The notes under the pieces are model-generated. The model was not told the DNA's origin. It made no database searches and saw nothing but the letters and a program-made list of their open reading frames with translations. Shown one piece after another: positions 34,228 through 42,163 of a stretch of 64,000 bases of DNA; within the stretch, counting starts at the first letter, position 1; each line of letters opens with the position of its first letter. Source of the DNA: Oscillospiraceae bacterium (GTDB lineage Bacteria > Bacillota > Clostridia > Oscillospirales > Ruminococcaceae); NCBI GenBank assembly GCA_022791315.1, contig JAAVYW010000014.1, forward strand, positions 36,135 to 100,134, in the 5' to 3' direction. The translations under genes were made by a program, and so were the position numbers.

Positions 34228-35583
34228 ATGCTCAACGCACGTGATATACTGGAAACCATTGAGATGATTCAAAACGAGAACCTGGATGTCCGCACCATCA
34301 CCATGGGCATCTCCCTGCTGGACTGCTGCGACAGCAACCCCCTGCGGGCCTGCGCCAAAATCTACGAAAAAATCACCTGCCAGGCCAAAAACCTGGTGAA
34401 GACCGGGGAGGACATTGAGCGGGAATACGGCATCCCCATCATCAACAAGCGCATTTCCGTCACCCCCATCGCCATGGTGGCCGCGGCCAGCGGCGGTGAC
34501 CCGGTGGAATTTGCCAAGACGCTGGACAAGGCCGCCCACACCGTGGGGGTCAACTTCATCGGCGGCTATTCTGCCTTGGTACACAAGGGCTTCGGCCCCG
34601 GCGACCGTGCGCTCATCGATTCCATCCCCGAGGCCCTGGCCGTCACCGAGCGGGTGTGCTCCTCGGTGAATGTGGGCAGCACCAAGGCGGGCATCAATAT
34701 GGACGCCGTGGCCCTGATGGGCCGCATTGTCCGCCAGACCGCCGAAAAGACCGCTGACCGCCAGTGCATCGGCGCGGCCAAGCTGGTGGTCTTCTGCAAC
34801 GCCCCGGAGGACAACCCCTTCATGGCCGGCGCCTTCCACGGCCCCGGTGAGCCCGACTGCGTCATCAACGTGGGGGTTTCCGGCCCCGGCGTGGTGCGCT
34901 CCGCCCTCTCCAAGGCCGGCGACTGCGACATCACCCAGGTGGCCGATTTAATCAAACGCACTGCCTTTAAAATCACCCGCATGGGCCAGCTGGTTGCCCA
35001 GGAGGCCTCCCGCCGCCTGGGGGTGCCCTTTGGCATTGTGGACCTCTCCCTGGCCCCCACCCCCGCCGTGGGCGATTCCGTGGCCCATATCCTGGAGGAG
35101 ATGGGCTTAGAGTCCTGCGGCACCCACGGTACCACCGCTGCCCTGGCGCTCTTAAACGACGCCGTGAAAAAGGGCGGCGTAATGGCCTCCTCCCATGTGG
35201 GCGGCCTCTCCGGCGCCTTCATCCCCGTCACCGAGGATGCCGGCATGATTGACGCCGCCAGGGCCGGCGTGCTCACCATTGAAAAACTGGAGGCCATGAC
35301 AGCGGTTTGCTCCGTGGGCTTAGACATGATTGTCATCCCCGGCGACACCACCCCCGAGACCATCTCCGCCATCATTGCCGATGAAGCCGCCATTGGCATG
35401 GTCAATTCCAAGACCACTGCCGTGCGCGTCATCCCTGCCATCGGCAAGCAGGTGGGCGATGAGCTGGTCTTCGGCGGCCTGCTGGGCAGCGGTCCCGTCA
35501 TGCCCCTCAACGGCAAATCCCCCGAGCGCTTCATCCACCGCGGCGGCCGCATCCCCGCCCCCCTGCAGAGCCTCAAAAACTAA
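34228..35583 (+). CDS. UPF0210/PFL family protein (DUF711)
   Basis: A 451-residue cytoplasmic protein of the UPF0210 family. It begins [20 protein letters not shown] and has the typical [20 protein letters not shown] and [20 protein letters not shown] blocks plus the Gly-rich [20 protein letters not shown]. Structures of relatives are pyruvate formate-lyase-like in fold without the glycyl radical, and no reaction is known. Its codon use is strongly GC-biased, suggesting steady expression. A good terminator follows. Confidence 0.9.
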   Translation: MLNARDILETIEMIQNENLDVRTITMGISLLDCCDSNPLRACAKIYEKITCQAKNLVKTGEDIEREYGIPIINKRISVTPIAMVAAASGGDPVEFAKTLDKAAHTVGVNFIGGYSALVHKGFGPGDRALIDSIPEALAVTERVCSSVNVGSTKAGINMDAVALMGRIVRQTAEKTADRQCIGAAKLVVFCNAPEDNPFMAGAFHGPGEPDCVINVGVSGPGVVRSALSKAGDCDITQVADLIKRTAFKITRMGQLVAQEASRRLGVPFGIVDLSLAPTPAVGDSVAHILEEMGLESCGTHGTTAALALLNDAVKKGGVMASSHVGGLSGAFIPVTEDAGMIDAARAGVLTIEKLEAMTAVCSVGLDMIVIPGDTTPETISAIIADEAAIGMVNSKTTAVRVIPAIGKQVGDELVFGGLLGSGPVMPLNGKSPERFIHRGGRIPAPLQSLKN

Positions 35584-35598
35584 GCCCAAAACCATTCG

Positions 35599-35637
35599 CG
35601 CCCGGATTGGGAGGTTTCCCCCAGTCCGGGCGTTTTT
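35599..35637 (+). terminator. Intrinsic terminator after the UPF0210 gene
   Basis: CGCCCGGA/TCCGGGCG stem followed by TTTTT, 15 bases after the stop codon. Confidence 0.9.
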
Positions 35638-35650
35638 CTTTCTGCCAGGC

Positions 35651-35678
35651 TTGACAAAAGCATCTCCTGTGCTATAAT
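35651..35678 (+). promoter_or_regulatory. Consensus sigma-A promoter without a following gene
   Basis: TTGACA at 35651-35656 and TATAAT at 35673-35678, both perfect, with a 16-bp spacer. It points into a 90-bp unit that ends at a hairpin terminator and contains no sizeable gene. Confidence 0.82.
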
Positions 35679-35684
35679 AAAACT

Positions 35685-35776
35685 GAAAAGGCACTGTGAT
35701 AAGCGGTTGGCCTTGTTTAGGTTAATAAAATTACTTTATAAAAACCGTCACTTGGCCGAGTGGCGGTTTCTTTTTG
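35685..35776 (+). ncRNA. Candidate small RNA (about 92 nt)
   Basis: The expected transcript runs from the promoter at 35651 to a terminator with an 11-bp stem (AAACCGTCACT/AGTGGCGGTTT, one G-U pair, 35742-35769) followed by CTTTTTG. A nine-codon frame (GTG at 35696, VISGWPCLG, after AAAAGG) is the only possible peptide. It may be a regulatory RNA, possibly of type I antitoxin style, though I see no toxin gene on the other strand. Confidence 0.5.
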
Positions 35777-36060
35777 CCAATTTTCCCTCTTTGTCCCTTC
35801 CGGAAAAGGGCCAAAAATCCCCGCGCCCGCAGGCGCGCCCCCTCTCTGAGGGAGTCCCCGTCTCCGCAGGGGCAGTCAAGCCCAGCTTGCCCCCCGCCCC
35901 TCCCAATCTCCTGCCCCTTCCCAGGGCAGGAGATTTTTCTTCTCTTGAAATCGTTTTATCTCGCTTTTGTATCATTTTTATCTTATATTTAATAGTTTAG
36001 ACACAAAATATCTTATAATTTCATGAAATAGAAATGATATATTTAGAATTAAATGAAAAT
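35777..36060. other. Repeat fragment, terminator and AT-rich upstream region
   Basis: 35837-35880 holds a CCCCCTCTCTGAGGGAG-type repeat related to that at 10339. A terminator-like hairpin follows at 35905-35938. 35940-36060 is markedly AT-rich, as expected upstream of a strongly expressed gene, and contains no gene. Confidence 0.6.
35905..35938. terminator. Hairpin AATCTCCTGCCC/GGGCAGGAGATT with T-run
   Basis: Twelve-bp stem and seven-base loop followed by several T. It is 130 bp beyond the candidate RNA and may serve as a second stop for read-through. Confidence 0.75.
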
Positions 36061-36065
36061 AATAG

Positions 36066-36094
36066 TTGAAATTACAAAATGGTTACGGTATAAT
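36066..36094 (+). promoter_or_regulatory. Strong sigma-A promoter of the surface protein gene
   Basis: TTGAAA at 36066-36071, 17-bp spacer, perfect TATAAT at 36089-36094, preceded by A/T-tracts that could act as an UP element. The leader to the ATG is about 87 nt. Confidence 0.85.
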
Positions 36095-36188
36095 GAGGAT
36101 GTCCTAAAGGGAGAGGGCAAAGCCAATGAGCCCCGGGGCCCTGGGGGACAACGATTCAAAATGAAGAGAATGACAGGAGGAATTCGTC

Positions 36189-37514
36189 ATGAAAAAAGTA
36201 CTTTCTTTAGTACTGGCTGCGGCCATGGCGCTGGGCGTAACTGCTACTGCCTTCGCTGTTGATGCCCAGAAGTACGATAAGAACACTGTGTTTGACACTA
36301 CTTCGACTGGACCTAAGACGGCTGCTGACTTGGCTCCCAACACCGGAGACAAGTGGATTAGCAATCTGGAGAGAACCGATGGCAAAACCGGAACCACTCT
36401 GGACGCCCTGGACGATGTAGAGCTGAAGTATACCTTTGTAGGCACTGGCAACAAAGAATACAACGGCACCCACTATGTAAACAAGATTCGGGTTGGCAAC
36501 TATGAGCCTGCTATCAGCATCAAGGGGCCGGCCGAGGTAACCAAATCCAAAATCGACCGCAACACTTTCACCACTTGGGAAGACGGAGACCATATCTATG
36601 TAGCCTTTGATGTTATCTTCACCATGAAAGCCACCAACGAAGACGCTACCAAGTATAAGGGCCTCGTCATTACCTATGGTGCCAAGACTGTTTCCGTCCC
36701 CACCCGTTCCGGCCTGAAGGGTAAAACCGATGCCAAGAACACCGAATGGGAAGCTGGTTACAGCGACATTGACGAAGACGGCGTGTATGACCAAGCTGTC
36801 CAGGGTCTGGAAGATATGAACGACTACGATGAAGACAGCTTTGAGATTCTGCTGAAGGATAATCCTGTTATCCCTGCTTCTGTTATCCGTTATCTGCAAA
36901 AGAACCTGAGCAATAACAAGTCTGTTATCTTCTATAACGATGACGAGTCCGTCTATTTTGATAGCTCCAAGACTCTGGAGCTGACTGGCAAGGCCATCAA
37001 GGAGTTCTCCTCTAACGCCAATGCCAACATCAAAGTAAACGACAATGCTATCGATGAGATCAAAGACGTTCTGGATGAGGCCGATGTGGATAATACCTGG
37101 TTCAACTATGTTGTGCATCGCAACATCGAAGGCACCCATTCCTTTGATTCCGGTTACAACCATCCCCATGTTTACCTGGTAAATGAGGATGGTTCCCTGA
37201 CCGAGGTTGATGTGAAGAGCTACGATTACGGCGATGTGGCCTTTGAAGGCCCCATGGGTCAGTATGTTGTTACCGAGGGCGCTATCCCCGAGGAGCTGTT
37301 TGATGCTGATGCCAACACCGACGAGCCCATCGAAGACGACGACCTGATTAACGAGCCCGTCGAGGACGACGACAATCTGGTTGACGAAGATGGCAACCCC
37401 ATTGAGAACAACCCCGGCACTGGTTCCTCCAATGCTATTTCTCTGGCTGTCGCTATGGCTGTTGTGTCCCTGGCTGCCGCTGGTCTGGTTGCTTCCAAGA
37501 AGGCCTCTAAATAA
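36189..37514 (+). CDS. Secreted cell-wall-anchored surface protein with NPGTG sorting signal
   Basis: A 441-residue exported protein. Signal peptide MKKVLSLVLAAAMALGVTAT ending ..AFA before VDAQ; C-terminus NPGTG, a hydrophobic helix (SLAVAMAVVSLAAAGLV) and a KKASK tail, the layout of a sortase substrate with an Asn-Pro variant signal. In front of the signal lies an acidic linker with two near-repeats (DEPIEDDDL and NEPVEDDDN). The body has no recognised domain. Codon use (GGT, GCT, TCT, AAC) differs sharply from neighbours and suggests very high expression, matching the strong promoter and the AGGAGG site. No sortase gene is in the window. Confidence 0.88.
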   Translation: MKKVLSLVLAAAMALGVTATAFAVDAQKYDKNTVFDTTSTGPKTAADLAPNTGDKWISNLERTDGKTGTTLDALDDVELKYTFVGTGNKEYNGTHYVNKIRVGNYEPAISIKGPAEVTKSKIDRNTFTTWEDGDHIYVAFDVIFTMKATNEDATKYKGLVITYGAKTVSVPTRSGLKGKTDAKNTEWEAGYSDIDEDGVYDQAVQGLEDMNDYDEDSFEILLKDNPVIPASVIRYLQKNLSNNKSVIFYNDDESVYFDSSKTLELTGKAIKEFSSNANANIKVNDNAIDEIKDVLDEADVDNTWFNYVVHRNIEGTHSFDSGYNHPHVYLVNEDGSLTEVDVKSYDYGDVAFEGPMGQYVVTEGAIPEELFDADANTDEPIEDDDLINEPVEDDDNLVDEDGNPIENNPGTGSSNAISLAVAMAVVSLAAAGLVASKKASK

Positions 37515-37602
37515 GCCTTCCCCCAATCTCCCCTGACAAAGCCGGTGGCAACACCGCTTTGATAAAAATTCGAGCTGCCTAGCCGCAGTCGAAAGTTGGC
37601 GA

Positions 37603-37638
37603 CACCCCTCCTGGTTTCCCAGGAGGGGTGGTTTTTTT
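37603..37638 (+). terminator. Intrinsic terminator after the surface protein gene
   Basis: CCCCTCCTGG/CCAGGAGGGG stem with a small loop, followed by TGG and seven T. Confidence 0.92.
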
Positions 37639-37676
37639 CACTCTCCCCTGTGTGGATTGTGAAATACCCCACGGCA

Positions 37677-37744
37677 AAAATTCTTGACATATGCTAAAAA
37701 CAGTGGTACAATATCCCCTGTAAATGGCATATGTCAAGAATTTT
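37677..37744 (+). promoter_or_regulatory. Promoter enclosed in an 18-bp perfect inverted repeat
   Basis: AAAATTCTTGACATATGC (37677-37694) and its exact complement (37727-37744) are separated by 32 bases. The left arm contains the -35 TTGACA (37684-37689); the -10 TACAAT (37707-37712, 17-bp spacer) lies between the arms; the right arm is in the 5' leader just before the GGGAAGGAAG ribosome binding site. It looks like a paired operator for the downstream DUF134/NifX-like operon. Confidence 0.85.
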
Positions 37745-37760
37745 CGGGAAGGAAGAGAGT

Positions 37761-38114
37761 ATGCCAAGGCCAAGAAAATGTCGAAAAGTCTGCCGGATGC
37801 CCAGCGTAAGCGAGTTCTGTCCCGTAGGCTTTGCGGGACAGTGGGTCACGCTCACCATCGATGAATACGAGACCGTCCGCCTCATCGATAGGGAGGGCTT
37901 CTCCCAGGAGGAATGTGCGGGGTTCATGCAGGTGGCGCGCACCACAGTCCAGCAAATCTACAATGCCGCGCGGCACAAAATCGCCTGCGCCCTGGTAGAG
38001 GGCGCGGGGCTGCGCATTGAGGGCGGGAGCTACACGCTGTGCAGCGGCGAGGAAAGGGAATGCGGCTGCGGCGGCTGCCAAAAGCACCGCCGGAAAGCCA
38101 ATCAAACCGTCTAA
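37761..38114 (+). CDS. DUF134 family DNA-binding-type protein
   Basis: A 117-residue protein of the DUF134 family: MPRPRKCRKVCRMPSVSEFC at the N-terminus, then a sigma-70-region-4-like helix-turn-helix (LTIDEYETVRLIDREGFSQE, later MQVARTTVQQIYNAARHKIA). The tail is Cys-rich (CSGEERECGCGGCQ). DUF134 genes usually accompany NifB/NifX-type genes, as here. It may autoregulate through the inverted repeat at its promoter; this is inference. Confidence 0.9.
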   Translation: MPRPRKCRKVCRMPSVSEFCPVGFAGQWVTLTIDEYETVRLIDREGFSQEECAGFMQVARTTVQQIYNAARHKIACALVEGAGLRIEGGSYTLCSGEERECGCGGCQKHRRKANQTV

Positions 38115-38130
38115 CTTAGAGGAGGCACTT

Positions 38131-38544
38131 ATGAAAATCGCAGTAACCTATGAAAACGGGAAAATATTCCAGCACTTTGGCCACACCGGGCAGTTCAAGC
38201 TCTACAACGTGGAGGGGGGAGCCATTGTTTCCTCCCAAGTGATTGATACAAACGGCAGCGGGCACGGGGCGTTGGCCGGCCTCCTGGCGGCGCAAAAGGT
38301 GGAGGTGCTCATCTGCGGCGGCATCGGCGGCGGGGCCCAGGCAGCCTTAGCCCAGGCGGGAATCCGCCTCTTCGGCGGTGTCCAGGGCGATGCCGACCAG
38401 GCCGCAGCGGACTTTGCCGCAGGCGTCCTCGCCTACGACCCAAACGCCAAGTGCGGCCACCACGGCCATTCCCACAGCGAGGGCCACACCTGCGGCGCCC
38501 ACGGCTGCGGTTCCCATAGCTGCGGCGAACACAGCTGCCACTGA
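38131..38544 (+). CDS. NifX/NifB-type dinitrogenase iron-molybdenum cofactor domain protein with His/Cys-rich tail
   Basis: A 137-residue protein. Residues 1-105 form the NifX-like domain (KIAVTYENGKIFQHFGHTGQ, later EVLICGGIGGGAQAALAQAG). From residue 110 it has a tail in which almost every second or third residue is His or Cys (HHGHSHSEGHTCGAHGCG), a metal-binding appendix. No nitrogenase genes are present, so a role in metal or Fe-S handling is more likely. It begins 16 bp after DUF134 with AGAGGAGGC before the ATG. Confidence 0.9.
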   Translation: MKIAVTYENGKIFQHFGHTGQFKLYNVEGGAIVSSQVIDTNGSGHGALAGLLAAQKVEVLICGGIGGGAQAALAQAGIRLFGGVQGDADQAAADFAAGVLAYDPNAKCGHHGHSHSEGHTCGAHGCGSHSCGEHSCH

Positions 38545-38548
38545 GAAA

Positions 38549-38579
38549 AACCCCCACACCAATGCAGTGTGGGGGTTTG
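38549..38579. terminator. Intrinsic terminator between convergent genes
   Basis: ACCCCCACAC and GTGTGGGGGTTT form a stem directly after the NifX-like gene; the minus-strand oxidoreductase gene ends against it. Confidence 0.8.
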
Positions 38580-38580
38580 C

Positions 38581-40251
38581 CTATTTGCACTCTGTGCAGA
38601 CATATTCCGGTACTGTCCTCTCGTGGATGACCGACTCATACAGCCGCCATCCCCCTGCCAGGTTGTAGCATTCATAGCCGTTCCCCTGCAAAATGCAGCA
38701 GGCGAGATAGGAGCGCAGCCCGCTGTGGCAATGCACATACACTGCCTTCCCCTTCGGGATTTCGCCCATGCGTTCCCGGAGCGAATCCAGCGGGATATTG
38801 ACAAAGCCGTCGATTTTCCCCCGGCCAACCTCTGTGGCAGTGCGCACATCCAGCAGCGTGGCGCTGCCGTCCCGGGGCAGGCCTTCCACATCGTGCCAAA
38901 AGAACTGCTTCACCCTGCCGGAGACCACGTTCTCCGCCACAAACCCCAGCATGTTCACCGGGTCTTTCGCGCTGCCGAAGGGCGGGGCATAGCAGAGCTC
39001 CAGCTCTGTCAAGTCCGTAATCTTCCCGCCCAAGCGGATGGCCGTGGCAAGCACGTCCATGCGTTTATCCACGCCGTCAAAGCCCACAATCTGCGCGCCG
39101 ATGATTTGCAGCGTCTTCCTGTCCCACAGCGCCTTCACCGACATATTTGTCCCACCGGGATAGTAGGACGCATGGGAGGCGGAATAGATGTACGCCTTGT
39201 CATAGTCAATTCCCGCTGCCTTGGCCCCCGCCTCACTGAGCCCAGTCGCCGCCACCGTCATGTCAAAGAGCTTGAGCACCGAGGAACCCTGGGTGCCGGT
39301 ATACTCCGAGGGAATCCCGGCGATGTTGTCAGCCGCAATACGCCCCTGCTTGTTGGCCGGGCCCGCCAGCGCCAAAAAGGCGGGGGATTTGTGGATAAAG
39401 TGCTCCACCTGGATAGCGTCGCCCACCGCGTAGATGCCCGGCAGGTTGGTCTGCATTTTCCGGTTGACCAGGATGCTGCCCCGGCGGTCCGTCTCAATCC
39501 CGCACTCCCTTGCAAGCGCTGTCTCGGGCCGCACCCCCACCGAGAGGATAACCAGGTCGGCCGGGACACTGCCCTTTTGCAGCACCACCCGGTCCCCCTC
39601 AATGCCGCGAACGCCGTTGTTCAGGTACAGCTTAATCCCCTTGGATTTGATGTAGCGGTGCACATCGGCGGCCATGTCAAAATCCAGCGGGGCAATCAGA
39701 TGGTCGGCAAGTTCCACAACTGCCACATCCAGCCCGGCCTCTTTCAGGTTTTCCGCCATCTCCACGCCAATGTACCCGCCGCCAATCACAACAGCAGTCT
39801 TTGGCTTTGCCGAATCGATATAGCCCTTTATCTTTAAGGTGTCCGGGATATTGCGCAGGGTAAACACATTGCCGCCCTCCACCCCGTCGAAATCCGGCTT
39901 CACCGGCTCTGCGCCCGGGGAAAGGATGAGGTTGTCATAGCTCTCAAAGTAGGATTCCCCGGTTTTTAGGTCCTTCACCGTAACCGTTTTGGCCTCCGGG
40001 TCGATTTTGACCGCCTCGCTCTGGACACGGACGTCAATGCAGAACCTGGCCTTAAAACCCGCCGGGGTCTGCAAGGTCAAATGGTCCCGGTTGGTAATTG
40101 CGCCGCCGATGTAATAGGGCAGGCCGCAGTTGGCAAAGGAGACGTATTCCCCCCGTTCCAGGACGACAATCTCCGCCTTCTCATCCAGCCTGCGCAGCCG
40201 TGCCGCCGCAGAGGCGCCGCCTGCCACACCGCCGATAATCACTGTTTTCAT
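38581..40251 (-). CDS. CoA-disulfide reductase/persulfide reductase-type flavoprotein fused to rhodanese
   Basis: A 556-residue FAD- and NAD(P)H-dependent pyridine nucleotide-disulfide oxidoreductase with a C-terminal rhodanese domain. Visible motifs: FAD loop IIGGVAGGASAAARLRRL, active-site Cys42 in FANCGLPYYIGG, NAD loop VVIGGGYIGVEMAENL, the IYAVGDAIQV FAD site, and rhodanese Cys in VYVHCHSGLRSY. This architecture (Npsr/CoADR-Rhd) reduces CoA persulfides or polysulfide. Three ATGs stand in a row; I take the third (40251), eight bases after AGAGG. The divergent Crp/Fnr gene begins only 34 bp away. Confidence 0.93.
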   Translation of the reverse strand: MKTVIIGGVAGGASAAARLRRLDEKAEIVVLERGEYVSFANCGLPYYIGGAITNRDHLTLQTPAGFKARFCIDVRVQSEAVKIDPEAKTVTVKDLKTGESYFESYDNLILSPGAEPVKPDFDGVEGGNVFTLRNIPDTLKIKGYIDSAKPKTAVVIGGGYIGVEMAENLKEAGLDVAVVELADHLIAPLDFDMAADVHRYIKSKGIKLYLNNGVRGIEGDRVVLQKGSVPADLVILSVGVRPETALARECGIETDRRGSILVNRKMQTNLPGIYAVGDAIQVEHFIHKSPAFLALAGPANKQGRIAADNIAGIPSEYTGTQGSSVLKLFDMTVAATGLSEAGAKAAGIDYDKAYIYSASHASYYPGGTNMSVKALWDRKTLQIIGAQIVGFDGVDKRMDVLATAIRLGGKITDLTELELCYAPPFGSAKDPVNMLGFVAENVVSGRVKQFFWHDVEGLPRDGSATLLDVRTATEVGRGKIDGFVNIPLDSLRERMGEIPKGKAVYVHCHSGLRSYLACCILQGNGYECYNLAGGWRLYESVIHERTVPEYVCTECK

Positions 40252-40285
40252 CATCATTACCTCTTTTCATGAAAGGGAGTATTCT

Positions 40286-40960
40286 ATGGCACCCACAACC
40301 TTTGAGCCTATTTACAGCGAGCTGTTCCCCTTTTGGCAGGAGATTCCGGAGCATGACCGGGCCTATCTCTGCGCCCACTCTGTCTCCCTGGCCTATCCCA
40401 AGGGGGCAACCCTCCACGACGGGCAGGAGTGCTCCGGCGTGATTCTCGTAAGCGCGGGCTGCCTGCGTGTCTCTATTTTGTCCGATGAGGGCAAAAACAT
40501 CACCCTCTACCGGCTCCACCCCGGGGATATGTGTATGCTCTCCGCCTCCTGCGTCCTGCAAACCATCACCTTCGATATCTTCGTAGATGCAGAGGAAGAC
40601 AGCCAGTGCTGTATCATCAGCGGCCCGGCCTATGCCGCTGTCTCCGAGCGCAACCCCTGTGTCAAAATCTTCACCCTGGAAACAGCAGTCAGCCGCTTTT
40701 CCGATGTGATGTGGGTGATGCAGCAAATCCTCTTTATGAGTATGGATAAGCGCCTTGCCATCTTCCTCTCCGACGAGATTTCCCGCACCGGGAACGACAC
40801 AGTGGCCCTCACCCACGAGCAGATTGCCCGGTACATGGGCTCCGCCCGGGAGGTGGTTTCCAGGATGCTCAAATACTTTGCCGGCGAGGGCATTGTCCAG
40901 GTCTCCCGCAAAGGCGTCAAGGTCTTAGACAAGGGCCGCCTGCGCAAACTAGCCCTCTAG
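40286..40960 (+). CDS. Crp/Fnr family transcriptional regulator (copy 1)
   Basis: A 224-residue regulator with an N-terminal cyclic-nucleotide-type beta barrel (FPFWQEIPEHDRAYLCAHSV, GVILVSAGCLRVSILSDEGK), the dimer helix and a C-terminal winged helix (LTHEQIARYMGSAREVVSRM). Several Cys are scattered in the sensor domain without the FNR four-Cys pattern. It is divergent from the CoADR gene, so its promoter must overlap that coding region; it probably controls that gene. Its 3' end overlaps the convergent thioredoxin gene by 12 bp. Confidence 0.92.
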   Translation: MAPTTFEPIYSELFPFWQEIPEHDRAYLCAHSVSLAYPKGATLHDGQECSGVILVSAGCLRVSILSDEGKNITLYRLHPGDMCMLSASCVLQTITFDIFVDAEEDSQCCIISGPAYAAVSERNPCVKIFTLETAVSRFSDVMWVMQQILFMSMDKRLAIFLSDEISRTGNDTVALTHEQIARYMGSAREVVSRMLKYFAGEGIVQVSRKGVKVLDKGRLRKLAL

Positions 40961-41257
40961 CATGGAGAGAATCTGCGCCTTTGGCCTGGCGCCCAAGGAC
41001 TGGTTCACCACCTTCCCCTCCCTCATCACCACCAGCATGGGGATGCTGGCAACCCCAAAGGCCTGGGCCAGTTCCGGCTCGCTGTCCACATTGATTTTCC
41101 CCACCATATACTGGGGGTTCTCCCCTGCAATCTCGTCCACAATGGGGGAAACCATGCGGCAAGGGCCGCACCAATCGGCATAGAAATCCAGCAAAACAGG
41201 CCTATCGCTGTTTTGAACAGAATCAAAGTTGTTCTTCGTGATATGTAATACTGACAT
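40949..41257 (-). CDS. trxA: Thioredoxin
   Basis: A 102-residue thioredoxin with active site YADWCGPCRMVSP, cis-Pro in VASIPMLVVMREG, and normal length. The start at 41257 is preferred to the ATG nine bases upstream because AGAAGGGA then has a good spacing. Its promoter has a TATAAT at 41295-41290 and a CRP/FNR-like palindrome centred about 41 bp before the start of transcription, so it is probably activated by one of the adjacent Crp/Fnr proteins. Confidence 0.95.
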   Translation of the reverse strand: MSVLHITKNNFDSVQNSDRPVLLDFYADWCGPCRMVSPIVDEIAGENPQYMVGKINVDSEPELAQAFGVASIPMLVVMREGKVVNQSLGARPKAQILSMLEG

Positions 41258-41289
41258 TGCGTTCATTCCCTTCTCTTGTTTGTGTCTCC

Positions 41290-41331
41290 ATTATAGCCCT
41301 CTCCCCCGCATCTTTCTGTGACAAAGTCACA
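41290..41331 (-). promoter_or_regulatory. Thioredoxin promoter with CRP/FNR-like operator
   Basis: The palindrome TGTGACAAAGTCACA (41317-41331) resembles a CRP/FNR site with a 5-bp centre. Minus-strand TATAAT is at 41295-41290. The distance places the site near -41, the class II activator position; there is no good -35, as expected for an activator-dependent promoter. Confidence 0.75.
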
Positions 41332-41349
41332 ATTCCCCTTTTCACGCTT

Positions 41350-42039
41350 TTACCGCTCCAAAATCCTGCCGTCCGTGGAAATCGTCACCACGTTCCAGGG
41401 GATAAATTTCCCGCTGGCCTGCAACGCCTGCTTTGCCGCCGCCTCAATGCCGCCGCAGCAGGGCACCTCCATGCGCACCACCGTCACGCTTTTGATGCGG
41501 TTGTTGGCGATAATCTGGGTCAACTTCTCAGTATAATCCCCCTGGTCCAGTTTGGGGCAGCCAATCAGCGTAATGTGGCCGCGGATAAACTCGTTGTGAA
41601 AATTACCATAGGCATACGCCGTGCAGTCGGCGGCAATGAGCAGTTTTGCCCCGTCAAAATAGGGGGCATTTACCGGGAGCAGCTTGATTTGCACCGGCCA
41701 TTGGGAGAGCTGGCCCGCCACCGCAGCCGCAGGCGCTTCGCCCGGTTCGCGGCGGATGGCCTTGGCCTGTGTCCCTGGGCAGCCGCAGGGCAAGGGGGCT
41801 TTCTCCCGCTTCGCGGCCAATACCGCCGCCTCATTGTAGGCAGGGGCCTCCCGCTCCTCAAAGGCAATGGCGTCTGTGGGGCAGGCGGGCAGGCAATCGC
41901 CCAGGCCGTCGCAGTAGTCCTCCCGCGTAAGCCTCGCCTTGCCCTCCACCATCTCAATCGCCCCCTCATGGCAGGCGGCGGCACAGGCCCCGCAGCCGTT
42001 GCACTTCTCCTCGTCAATGCGGATTATTTTCCGAATCAT
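41350..42039 (-). CDS. Ferredoxin-type iron-sulfur protein
   Basis: A 229-residue protein with an N-terminal ferredoxin domain (DEEKCNGCGACAAACHEGAI and a second motif CDGLGDCLPACPTDAI) and a 150-residue C-terminal domain containing PLPCGCPG, LIAADCTAYAYGNFH, LIGCPKLD and VPCCGGIE, possible ligands for a further cluster. Proteins of this build are common next to Crp/Fnr genes in anaerobes; function unknown. The ATG at 42039 has a GGAAAGGAAGA site. It is divergent from the second Crp/Fnr gene. Confidence 0.88.
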   Translation of the reverse strand: MIRKIIRIDEEKCNGCGACAAACHEGAIEMVEGKARLTREDYCDGLGDCLPACPTDAIAFEEREAPAYNEAAVLAAKREKAPLPCGCPGTQAKAIRREPGEAPAAAVAGQLSQWPVQIKLLPVNAPYFDGAKLLIAADCTAYAYGNFHNEFIRGHITLIGCPKLDQGDYTEKLTQIIANNRIKSVTVVRMEVPCCGGIEAAAKQALQASGKFIPWNVVTISTDGRILER

Positions 42040-42091
42040 AAAAAATCTTCCTTTCCTTTTTCCCTTTTCCCAGTCAACGCTGTTTTTTTCG

Positions 42092-42120
42092 TTGACCTTC
42101 TGGCACCAGTATAGTATAAT
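42092..42120 (+). promoter_or_regulatory. Promoter of the second Crp/Fnr gene
   Basis: TTGACC at 42092-42097 and TATAAT at 42115-42120 with a 17-bp spacer. The -35 lies in a small GTCAACG/CGTTGAC inverted repeat (42073-42096). Confidence 0.85.
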
Positions 42121-42134
42121 AGTCCCCATCTGTA

Positions 42135-42150
42135 TGTTGAAATTTCAACA
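42135..42150. promoter_or_regulatory. Palindromic operator TGTTGAAATTTCAACA
   Basis: Perfect 16-bp palindrome a few bases downstream of the expected transcription start and 13 bp before the ATG of the second Crp/Fnr gene. The position suits autorepression. Confidence 0.75.
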
Positions 42151-42163
42151 GGATGTGATAACG

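Noticed and set aside
36207..37526. Long open frame (about 440 codons) antisense to the surface protein gene
   Set aside because: It mirrors the biased codon use of the true gene, has no ribosome binding site and a low-complexity Gly/Val/Ile composition; the plus-strand gene has signal peptide, promoter and sorting signal.
37515..37600. Possible riboswitch (GCCGGTGGC and following hairpins) after the surface protein gene
   Set aside because: The elements do not form any known aptamer core in order and are followed by a simple terminator; more likely the 3' end of the surface protein transcript.
37677..37744. Invertible promoter (inverton)
   Set aside because: The 32-bp core is much shorter than in known invertons and no invertase gene is nearby; kept only as an alternative to a paired operator.
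38131..38544. Evidence for nitrogen fixation from the NifX/NifB-type gene
   Set aside because: No nifH, nifD or nifK; such single domains are widespread in non-fixing anaerobes.
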